Positions 1-5,543 of a DNA stretch of 15,902 nucleotides are shown here, piece after piece. The stretch lies in the NCBI GenBank assembly GCA_035637315.1, contig DASPXK010000245.1, positions 1 through 15,902 of the forward strand, read 5' to 3'. A program made the position numbers and the translations under genes. This stretch comes from DASPXK01 sp035637315 (GTDB taxonomy: Bacteria; Chloroflexota; UBA6077; JACCZL01). Under the pieces are notes generated by a model. It was not told the DNA's origin and searched no databases. It worked only from the letters and a program-made list of their open reading frames with translations. Position 1 is the first letter of the stretch. Each line of letters begins with the position of its first letter.

Positions 1-80
1 AGGAGCCAGGAGCCAGGAGCCAGGAGCCAGGAGCCAGGAGCCAGGAGCCAGGAGCCAGGAGCCAGGAGCCAGGAGCCAGG
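1..80. repeat. Heptamer tandem array (AGGAGCC)n, left arm
   Basis: The window opens with about 11.4 perfect copies of the 7-bp unit AGGAGCC and the array presumably extends to the left. The same unit returns in reverse complement at 485-516, so the two arrays form inverted arms around the four-helix-bundle gene. There are no spacers, so this is not a CRISPR array. Confidence 0.97.
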
Positions 81-120
81 GTACGTAAATAATGGTCACC
101 AGAGAATCACCGAGGTTGGC

Positions 121-450
121 GTGTGGCAGAAGGCGCATGCATGGGTTCTGGCGATCTACGAGTTCACCGGATCGTTCCCGCGGCACGAGCTGTTTGGACT
201 CACGTCACAGCTCAGACGAGCAGCCGTATCGATCCCGGCCAACTTCGCCGAAGGTTACAAGAAGCGCGGCGTAGCTGACAAAGCGCGGCTGTTCAACGTT
301 GCGCAGGGATCGCTGGAAGAGTGCCGCTACTACCTCATCCTGTCGCGGGACCTGGGCTACGGGGACACGCGGGCGCTCATGGATGGCTTGGAAGAAATCA
401 GTCGGATGCTCGAGGCGTACACGCGCTCCATGCAGTCGCGTAACGCGTAA
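121..450 (+). CDS. Four-helix-bundle protein, S23 / 23S rRNA intervening-sequence family
   Basis: The 109-aa product has the family's hallmarks: an N-terminal WQKAH segment, the central motif around SIPANFAEGY (about residues 37-46), and helix-rich segments around the LEECRYYL and EISRMLEAY stretches. Members were first found inside intervening sequences of 23S rRNA genes; their biochemical role is unresolved, and the Avd proteins of diversity-generating retroelements share the fold. The GTG at 121 is the only usable start in this frame, and it removes most of the usual N-terminal segment that precedes WQKA. The codons just upstream read on in frame as ITEVGVWQ, so a few residues may have been deleted or an ATG at 92 put out of frame. 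Inverted heptamer arrays flank the gene on both sides. The family is clear; the exact start is not. Confidence 0.85.
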   Translation: MWQKAHAWVLAIYEFTGSFPRHELFGLTSQLRRAAVSIPANFAEGYKKRGVADKARLFNVAQGSLEECRYYLILSRDLGYGDTRALMDGLEEISRMLEAYTRSMQSRNA

Positions 451-484
451 GCTTGCGCTCAAGATCGCTGGTTCTTGGCTGCTC

Positions 485-516
485 TCCTGGCTCCTGGCTC
501 CTGGCTCCTGGCTCCT
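485..516. repeat. Heptamer tandem array (TCCTGGC)n, right arm
   Basis: About 4.5 perfect copies of TCCTGGC, the reverse complement of the AGGAGCC phase used at 1-80. Decayed copies precede it from about 468. With the left array it could fold into a long stem enclosing the four-helix-bundle gene. It ends 5 bp before the stop codon of the convergent small membrane gene. Confidence 0.95.
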
Positions 517-521
517 TTCGC

Positions 522-698
522 TCAAGGTGGCTCCGCTGGAACCGCCTCGCGCAGGGCGTCGTGGGTCGGGCGGGCGGGGACGACTTCCTGGCGCTCGATC
601 GGCGCAGCCAGCAGGCGGAACTCGTATATCTCGGCCAGGTACGTTCCGACCAAGCCTAGCGCCAAGATGATCAGGAGGATGATCAGCTTGTCGCGCAT
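522..698 (-). CDS. Small single-pass membrane protein coupled to padR (58 aa)
   Basis: This frame encodes 58 residues. It starts with MRDK and a hydrophobic stretch of isoleucine, leucine, valine and alanine (about residues 5-21, one membrane helix). A charged tail of about 37 residues follows, beginning AEIYEFRLLAAPIERQE. Its ATG shares the A of the padR stop codon (TGATG at 700-696), a typical arrangement for translational coupling, so it is very likely co-expressed with padR. In PadR operons of this type the partner is often a small membrane protein or an efflux component. I do not recognise the family. The tail may lie in the cytoplasm or outside it; the positive residues before the helix favour N-in, which puts the tail outside. 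Confidence 0.72.
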   Translation of the reverse strand: MRDKLIILLIILALGLVGTYLAEIYEFRLLAAPIERQEVVPARPTHDALREAVPAEPP

Positions 699-1372
699 CA
701 GAAGCGGTCTGACGGTGCTCCTGAAGTCGTGCCAGTCGACTGGCCGGCCGCGCCTGCGCGTGCGAGGATCTCGCGAATATCGTTCTTGCAGCGCTCCAAC
801 GCCAGCCTGACCTGTCGGAGCGTCTCGGGGTCAGTCCCGTGATAGACGGCGCGGAAGACGTGCTTGACCGTCCTCATCAAGTCCGCCAGCTCGTCTGCCA
901 GAAAGCCCAGCCCAGGCCCGTCGACACCCGCGTGGTCCGGGCCGGCGAATCCGGCCCAGATGGAGTCGACCAGGTCGGCGTTAGCCTCGAGCTCGGCCCG
1001 GCCGGCGTCGGTCAGGTCATAGACCCGGCGGTCCTGATCGCTCTCGGCCCGCACAAGTCCGAGGTCCTCCAGCAGTTGAAGGGTTGGATAGATGGCCCCA
1101 GGACTGGGCGCATAGAAGCCCTGTGCCCGCTCCTCCAGCAGCTTGATGATCTCGTACCCATGCTTTGGACCGTCGCGCAGCGCGTCCAGGATCAGGTACT
1201 TCAGGACTCCACGCGCCATCCGGTCGCGCCGCCGGCCGCGGCCAAAGGCCTCCGGCCCGCCGAAGTCGCGAAAGGCATCACGCCAGAGCTCTCGCCAGGT
1301 GTCCCGCACCTGGCGCCAAACTGCATGCTGCCGATGAGGCGGCCCCCGGCGCCACTCCGAACTGTTCCACAC
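698..1372 (-). CDS. PadR family transcriptional regulator
   Basis: The 224-aa product has an N-terminal extension of about 50 residues rich in Arg and Trp. A PadR winged helix follows: MARGVLKYLILDALRDGP, then HGYEIIKLLEERAQGFYAPS and GAIYPTLQLLEDLGLV, with the wing at DRRVYDLTDAGRAEL. A C-terminal alpha-helical dimerisation region completes it. PadR proteins usually repress their own operon and a neighbouring membrane or efflux gene in response to small ligands. The GTG at 1372 was chosen because GGAGGG lies 8 nt upstream; MARGV could be an alternative start. The upstream promoter contains a 12-bp palindrome suited to autorepression. The downstream 58-aa membrane gene overlaps the stop codon by one base. 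The ligand cannot be inferred. Confidence 0.92.
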   Translation of the reverse strand: MWNSSEWRRGPPHRQHAVWRQVRDTWRELWRDAFRDFGGPEAFGRGRRRDRMARGVLKYLILDALRDGPKHGYEIIKLLEERAQGFYAPSPGAIYPTLQLLEDLGLVRAESDQDRRVYDLTDAGRAELEANADLVDSIWAGFAGPDHAGVDGPGLGFLADELADLMRTVKHVFRAVYHGTDPETLRQVRLALERCKNDIREILARAGAAGQSTGTTSGAPSDRF

Positions 1373-1395
1373 GGCCGTAGCCCTCCAGTTGTATA

Positions 1396-1407
1396 ACGAT
1401 ATATCGT
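1396..1407. promoter_or_regulatory. Palindromic operator candidate for PadR
   Basis: ACGATATATCGT is a perfect 12-bp palindrome, AT-rich in a GC-rich window. It lies just downstream of the padR -10 box, about where transcription would start. A partial half-site (CGATA) lies at 1418-1422. PadR regulators commonly bind AT-rich dyads over their own promoters; the assignment to this PadR is inference from position. Confidence 0.6.
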
Positions 1408-1416
1408 AATAGTAAC

Positions 1417-1445
1417 ACGATACGAAGTCAGGTGCGAATTGTCAA
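1417..1445 (-). promoter_or_regulatory. Sigma-70-type promoter for padR
   Basis: On the minus strand a perfect -35 box TTGACA (1445-1440) is followed, after exactly 17 bp, by TATCGT (1422-1417), a four-of-six match to TATAAT. Transcription would start near 1410, giving a leader of about 38 nt that carries the operator palindrome and the GGAGGG ribosome-binding site. Confidence 0.7.
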
Positions 1446-1496
1446 GTCTCCCCTCCGGCTGCTAGCATCGCGCGGAGCCCGAAGGCCCGTTGAACC

Positions 1497-1604
1497 ACCG
1501 AGGCGCCAAGGCCCCAACTTGTAGGGCCCCTACCCGCTGCCCCTTGCCCCAAGCTTGGAGCAGGGGGTCTTACCCTTCGCGCCTTGGTGTGTTGGTGCCT
1601 TGGT
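1497..1604. repeat. Inverted pair of degenerate octamer arrays
   Basis: Left arm 1497-1520 reads ACCGAGGC, GCCAAGGC, CCCAACTT. Right arm 1581-1604 reads GCCTTGGT, GTGTTGGT, GCCTTGGT. The arms are near reverse complements, with period 8 rather than 7. The 60-bp interior contains the palindromes GTAGGGCCCCTAC (1521-1533) and CCAAGCTTGG. The right arm ends 4 bp before the ATG of the next gene, so folding of the arms could mask that start region. Confidence 0.75.
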
Positions 1605-1608
1605 GGTG

Positions 1609-2397
1609 ATGGAACCGATGAGGCCGCAGGCCGAGGCTGCCCTGGCCGCGGTCGAGGGCGCGCTTCGCCTGGCCGCCAGCCGCGTCGGCGCCGACCGAAT
1701 CACTTCGAAGGGCGGCCGAGACCTGGCCACCGACACCGACGTCGCCGCCGAGGACCTCATCCGAACTGAACTGGCCAGCCGCTATCCGGACTACGTCGTC
1801 GTCGGCGAGGAGCGGGGCGGCGAGCCGGGAGACCGACCGTACTGGCTGGTCGACCCGATCTGCGGAACCCGAAACTTCGCCTCGGAGTTGCCGGTGTACG
1901 CCATCAACGTCGCGCTCGTCGAGGATGGCGAGGTGACGCTCAGTGTTGTTGGCAACGGCGCGAACGCTGACAGGTACGTGGCCGAGCGTGGGCGGGGAAG
2001 CTGGCTCTTCGGCCCGGGCGGTCGACGGGCGCTGCGTGCGAGCGACGCCAGCGACACGATCTCGCTGGACGTGGGCTACGCGGCTGGCGGCCCGCACCGG
2101 CTGCGGGCCGCCGAGTTCACTCGCGCGGCCATTCTCGCCAACCGCTGGTACCTGCGCATCCTCGGCTCGAGTATCGCCTTCGCCTATGTCGCCGCTGGCC
2201 AGGTCTCCGCCCACCTGTTGTTCAAGAGCGACCCGGTCCACACAGCCGCCGGCTGCCTGCTCGCGAGCGAGGCCGGCGCCATCGTCACTGACCTGGAGGG
2301 TCGGCCATGGGACCTGGCAACGCGCGCCTTCCTCCTGGCGGCCACACCCGAGCTGCACCGCGACCTGCTGGGCCTGGCAGCCACGTCGGTTCCTTAG
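1609..2397 (+). CDS. Inositol monophosphatase-like protein with altered metal ligands
   Basis: The 262-aa protein follows the inositol monophosphatase/FBPase fold from end to end, at the usual length for the family. It has a lysine and LATDTD near residues 34-44, GEERGG at 66-71 (the conserved metal-binding Glu), DPICGT at 82-87, and HTAAG at 211-215 followed by EAGAIVTDLEG. Canonical enzymes read DP(I/L)DGT and WDxAAG. Here the second motif Asp is Cys85 (codon TGC), and Trp-Asp of the third motif is Val210-His211, so two of the usual Mg2+ ligands are replaced. Either the metal or substrate differs, or the protein has lost phosphatase activity. ATG at 1609 fits the family start, but no clear Shine-Dalgarno precedes it. 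The substrate is unknown. Confidence 0.85.
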   Translation: MEPMRPQAEAALAAVEGALRLAASRVGADRITSKGGRDLATDTDVAAEDLIRTELASRYPDYVVVGEERGGEPGDRPYWLVDPICGTRNFASELPVYAINVALVEDGEVTLSVVGNGANADRYVAERGRGSWLFGPGGRRALRASDASDTISLDVGYAAGGPHRLRAAEFTRAAILANRWYLRILGSSIAFAYVAAGQVSAHLLFKSDPVHTAAGCLLASEAGAIVTDLEGRPWDLATRAFLLAATPELHRDLLGLAATSVP

Positions 2398-2436
2398 GAG
2401 GCGCCCCCTCACCCCGCGAAGCGCACTTGTTCCCAA

Positions 2437-2491
2437 CCCCTCTCCCTCACGGGGAGAGGGGAGCGGGTTTCCCCTTCCCTTCAGGGAAGGG
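2437..2491. repeat. Twin-hairpin intergenic element
   Basis: Two consecutive near-perfect stem-loops. CCCCTCTCCC (2437-2446) pairs with GGGAGAGGGG (2452-2461), loop 5 nt. CCCTTCCCT (2472-2480) pairs with AGGGAAGGG (2483-2491), with a very short loop. There is no T-run, so it is not a canonical intrinsic terminator, although it could end transcription of the phosphatase-like gene. The pyrimidine/purine arm composition resembles the element at 6033-6089. Confidence 0.75.
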
Positions 2492-2540
2492 AGTCGGGGG
2501 TTATGTTGGACGCGCTACTATCTCCGTTGGAGGACCGTGC

Positions 2541-3518
2541 ATGGCAGAGCGATGCATCCGCCTGGTCGCGGCCGGCCTGGCGGTCCTGGCGATCCTGGCG
2601 TGCGATGGCGCTCGCGTCGCCGTCGGCCGGGCGGCCGCGCCGCCGGGTCAGCCTGAGGGCTCCTGGAGCACCCGCAGCTCGATGACGACCGAACGGGGCG
2701 AGGTGGGGGCGGCTGTGGTGGAGGGCCGGGTCTACGTCGTCGGCGCCTACAGCGGTGCTACGGACGCTAACGAGGTCTACGATCCCCAGACTGACAGTTG
2801 GCAGCGTCGAGCGCCGCTACCGCATGGCTTGCACCACGTGGGCACGGCCGGGCTGGGCGGCAAGCTGTACGTGATCGGCGGCTACGAAGCCGTGGGTGGG
2901 CGCGCGACCAACACGACCTACGAATACAATCCGGCCTCGGATAGCTGGCGCGAGCTCACCCCCATGCCGAGTCCGCGCGGCGCGCTGGTGTGCGTCGTCT
3001 TCGGCGGCACGATCTACGCGATCGGCGGACAGACTGGGCGGGGCAACAGCCAGGCTAACGAGGCCTACGATCCAGGATCCGACAGTTGGAGCACGCGGGC
3101 CCCGCTGCCAACCGGCCGCGACCATCTGGCCGGCGCCGAGGTGGCCGGCATCATCCACGTCATCGGCGGGCGCTCCAACTTCGACTTCGGCCGTAACCTG
3201 GACCTGCACGAGGCGTACGATCCGCAGACTGACACGTGGGCGACGCTGGCGCCGCTGCCCACTCCCCGCAGCGGGATCGGCGCCGCCGTCCTGAACGGCC
3301 GGATCCACGTCCTTGGCGGCGAGGGGAACCAGGGCACCTTCCCTCAGAACGAGGCGTACGATCCGGCTTGGGATAGCTGGGCGACCTTTGCGCCTCTGCC
3401 CACACCCCGCCACGGTCTTGGTGTGGTGGCCATCGGCGACGCGATCCACGTCGTTGCCGGCGGCCGCACGCCCGGTGACTCGCGCAGCGGCCTGCTCGAA
3501 GTCTTCAGACTGCCGTAG
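2541..3518 (+). CDS. Secreted Kelch-repeat lipoprotein, six-bladed propeller
   Basis: The 325-aa product starts with a signal peptide (MAERCIRLVAAGLAVLAILAC). Its end, ILAC with Cys21, fits a lipobox, so the protein is probably a lipoprotein on the outer face of the membrane. About six Kelch units of 45-50 residues follow. Each has a beta strand ending in IGG, VGA or LGG, then an E-x-YDPxxDSW strand and an APLP turn. The short N-terminal strand (GSWSTRSSM) would close the last blade, as is usual in Kelch propellers. ATG at 2541 is chosen because GGAGG lies 7 nt upstream (2529-2533). Kelch propellers bind proteins or glycans; no catalytic residues are evident and the partner is unknown. Confidence 0.9.
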   Translation: MAERCIRLVAAGLAVLAILACDGARVAVGRAAAPPGQPEGSWSTRSSMTTERGEVGAAVVEGRVYVVGAYSGATDANEVYDPQTDSWQRRAPLPHGLHHVGTAGLGGKLYVIGGYEAVGGRATNTTYEYNPASDSWRELTPMPSPRGALVCVVFGGTIYAIGGQTGRGNSQANEAYDPGSDSWSTRAPLPTGRDHLAGAEVAGIIHVIGGRSNFDFGRNLDLHEAYDPQTDTWATLAPLPTPRSGIGAAVLNGRIHVLGGEGNQGTFPQNEAYDPAWDSWATFAPLPTPRHGLGVVAIGDAIHVVAGGRTPGDSRSGLLEVFRLP

Positions 3519-3585
3519 ACGTTCCGTCCAGCGTAAGGCTCGTTGCACTCGACAGGTCGTGGGCGCGCGTGTCCGAGGACGTCTA

Positions 3586-3606
3586 CTTTCGACCTTCGAC
3601 TTTGAC
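3586..3606. repeat. Short degenerate heptamer array
   Basis: Three consecutive 7-bp units CTTTCGA, CCTTCGA, CTTTGAC, followed by a decayed TTCGTCC. It lies between the Kelch gene and the 26-aa peptide gene and is another flavour of the period-7 arrays in this window. Confidence 0.6.
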
Positions 3607-3671
3607 TTCGTCCCTGGCACGCCGCGTGCATGGAGCTGTCGCAGCGGAGAACAGCGAAAGGAGCGCCCCCG

Positions 3672-3752
3672 ATGGTACTGATCCTGCTGTGGCTCCTGGG
3701 CGTGCCACTCGCCTTGATCCTCCTCCTCTGGCTGCTGGGCGTCGGGCGCTAA
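3672..3752 (+). CDS. 26-aa hydrophobic membrane peptide
   Basis: The ORF runs from ATG to TAA. It begins MVLILLWLLGVPLALI and ends WLLGVGR, so nearly the whole peptide is one membrane helix with a C-terminal arginine. It is preceded by a strong ribosome-binding site, AAAGGAG at about 3656-3662, 9 nt from the ATG. Very small hydrophobic peptides of this composition are widespread and seldom annotated; their functions are mostly unknown. Its stop overlaps the stop codon of the convergent MOSC gene by 4 bp. The short length keeps confidence moderate; the RBS and lack of polar residues support it. Confidence 0.55.
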   Translation: MVLILLWLLGVPLALILLLWLLGVGR

Positions 3753-4192
3753 ACGTAGACACCCTCGATCCGCTCCACGGGGTCGCCGCGCCGGACCTCG
3801 CCCGAGCCGACGACCCGCGCCATCTGTCCGGCCCTGCCGATCAGCGCTCTGAGGGCTCGTGAGTCGACTTGGAGCACGCTTCGACACGGCTGCCGGATTT
3901 CGGTGATCTCGATCAACGCCGTGCCGACTCGTAGCCGCGCACCCGGCCGAAGCTCGTCCAGTGCAACGCCCGAGAGCGTCAGGTTCTCTCCGAGCAGGCC
4001 GGGCTCCACTCGGATTCCCTGGGCGTGGAGCGCATCGACCACCGCCTGGTCCAGTAAGCTAAGCTGGCGTGGCCCGGGCCCGGCGTGGCGATCGCCTTCC
4101 AGCCCGTGATCGGCTACGAGCCACCCGACGTCGACCGGCCGCTTGACCAGGCCCGGCCGGTCGCCGACCGCCACCGATACGACGCGCCCCAT
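3749..4192 (-). CDS. MOSC domain protein
   Basis: The 147-aa protein is a stand-alone MOSC domain. It contains GLEGDRHAGPG (about residues 30-40), GLLGENLTLSG (about 65-75) and the conserved Cys in RQPCRSV (about residue 102). MOSC domains occur in molybdenum-cofactor sulfurases and in YiiM/YuaD-like proteins that handle 6-hydroxylaminopurine or sulfur transfer to Mo; the Cys is the likely metal or sulfur-binding residue. The ATG has GGAGG 5 nt upstream. It begins 10 bp after the threonine ammonia-lyase stop on the same strand, so it is probably the last gene of that operon, although no functional link is obvious. Confidence 0.9.
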   Translation of the reverse strand: MGRVVSVAVGDRPGLVKRPVDVGWLVADHGLEGDRHAGPGPRQLSLLDQAVVDALHAQGIRVEPGLLGENLTLSGVALDELRPGARLRVGTALIEITEIRQPCRSVLQVDSRALRALIGRAGQMARVVGSGEVRRGDPVERIEGVYV

Positions 4193-4202
4193 CGCTGCCT
4201 CC

Positions 4203-5543
4203 TTATGGATCGGCGATCGGCTCGGCCGGCGGCTGAAAGCTGGGCGGTCCGCTCGCGATGACCTCTTCGGCCGAATAGCCGTGTCGACGAATCAATTCGA
4301 GCACCGCTTCGGCGTGCGGTCGATCGCGCGTCTCCAGGATCAGGTCCAGGCCGACCTGGCCGAGGGCGGTGTACGGGCCGAGGCGGTGGATACTGATGTG
4401 GATGATGTTGATGCGCTCGGCTGCGAGCACGCCGGTCAACGTATGAAGCTGGCCGGGCTGGTCGTTGAGCCAGGTCCGGATCGCCAGGTAGCGCCCGGCG
4501 CTCGCCAGGCCTTGCTGGAGCACCTTTCCGAGCAGGTTCGGATCGATGTTGCCGCCACTGACCACGATCCCGACGCGCCGGAAGCGGGCCGGCAGCGCGC
4601 CCTCGAGCACCGCCGCCAGGGCGGCCGCGCCGGCCCCTTCGGCCAGCAGCTTCTGTCGCTCCAGGAGCAGAACGATCGCTCGGGCGATCGCCTCGTCGCT
4701 AACCGTCACGACATCGTCGACGAGTCGGTTGATCAGCTCGAAGGTAAGGGCGCCCGGCCGCTGGACGGCGATCCCGTCGGCGATCGTAGAGCAGTGGGCA
4801 GCCATGAGCCGGCCGGAGCGAAACGACTCGGCCAGGGCCGGGCTGCCGGCCGCCTGGACCCCTACCACGCGCAGGCTGGGCCATTTGTGCTTCGCGACCA
4901 CGGCCACGCCCGAGATCAGGCCGCCGCCGCCGACGGGGACCACCAGCGCGTCCAGGTCTGGCGCATCTTGGAGCATCTCGAGCGCCACTGTCCCCTGGCC
5001 GGCGATCACATCCGGGTCGTCGAAGGCGTGCACGTAGGCCAGGCCCCGCTCGGCGGCCAGCCCCTGGGCGTAGGCGTGCGCGTCATCGTAGCTGCCACCC
5101 TCCAGGATGACCTCGGCTCCCTGGCGCTGGATCGCGGTCAGCTTGGCGAGCGGCACGCCGACTGGCACGACAACCGTCGCCGGACAGCCGAGCAGCCGCG
5201 CCGCGAGCGCGACGCCCTGGCCGTGGTTGCCGGCTGAGGCGGTGATGACGCCCCGTCCACGCTCGCGGCGGTCCATGGCGAGTAACTTGCTGAGCGCCCC
5301 GCGGACTTTGAACGCGCCCGTGTGCTGGAGGTTCTCGAGTTTCAGGAAGACCTCGCGCTCGGCCAGCTCGCCGAGCGCTTCCGACCGCTCCGTTGGGGTT
5401 CGCCGCACGTGCGGGCCGACTCGCTCCAGAGCGGTCTCGATGCTCTGGAAATCGATCCCAAACGAGGCCTGCAGAATCCCGACGGCTGCTACGGCTGCGC
5501 TCGCTACGGGATCTCCGTCGGGCGCCTCATTCTTCATCTTCAT
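4203..5543 (-). CDS. ilvA: Threonine ammonia-lyase with C-terminal ACT domain
   Basis: The 446-aa PLP enzyme should convert L-threonine to 2-oxobutanoate and ammonia, the entry step of isoleucine synthesis or a catabolic route. The PLP lysine is Lys79 in GAFKVRGA, followed by SAGNHGQGVA and the glycine-rich phosphate-binding loop GGGGLISG. The catalytic domain is followed by one ACT domain (about residues 350-430, DQPGQLHTLTGVLA). One ACT domain matches the shorter TdcB/IlvA class rather than long biosynthetic IlvA with two. The first codons (MKMKNE) lie in a heptamer repeat and overlap the 3' end of the upstream ispH-DUF309 gene by 17 bp. No later start is available before FQSIETALERV, where the family normally begins, so the N terminus is extended. 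Confidence 0.9.
   Translation of the reverse strand: MKMKNEAPDGDPVASAAVAAVGILQASFGIDFQSIETALERVGPHVRRTPTERSEALGELAEREVFLKLENLQHTGAFKVRGALSKLLAMDRRERGRGVITASAGNHGQGVALAARLLGCPATVVVPVGVPLAKLTAIQRQGAEVILEGGSYDDAHAYAQGLAAERGLAYVHAFDDPDVIAGQGTVALEMLQDAPDLDALVVPVGGGGLISGVAVVAKHKWPSLRVVGVQAAGSPALAESFRSGRLMAAHCSTIADGIAVQRPGALTFELINRLVDDVVTVSDEAIARAIVLLLERQKLLAEGAGAAALAAVLEGALPARFRRVGIVVSGGNIDPNLLGKVLQQGLASAGRYLAIRTWLNDQPGQLHTLTGVLAAERINIIHISIHRLGPYTALGQVGLDLILETRDRPHAEAVLELIRRHGYSAEEVIASGPPSFQPPAEPIADP

Noticed and set aside
92..274. ORF starting at the ATG at 92
   Set aside because: It is out of frame with the four-helix-bundle protein and its Arg/Ser-rich translation resembles no family. It may only mark a lost start codon.
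1..516. CRISPR-like array or diversity-generating retroelement
   Set aside because: The arrays have no spacers. Although the four-helix-bundle fold is shared with Avd, there is no reverse transcriptase and no template/variable repeat pair in the window.
299..810. Overlapping plus-strand ORFs across 299-810
   Set aside because: They read the repeat and the antisense of the 58-aa membrane gene; low-complexity translations.
839..1396. Plus-strand ORF antisense to padR
   Set aside because: Shadow of a well-supported PadR gene in GC-rich DNA.
2437..2491. Intrinsic terminator
   Set aside because: Strong hairpins but no following T-run, so I list it as a hairpin repeat rather than a terminator.
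4143..5237. Long plus-strand ORF (364 aa) antisense to threonine ammonia-lyase
   Set aside because: Gln/Arg/Asp-rich shadow translation; the opposite strand encodes all PLP-enzyme motifs.
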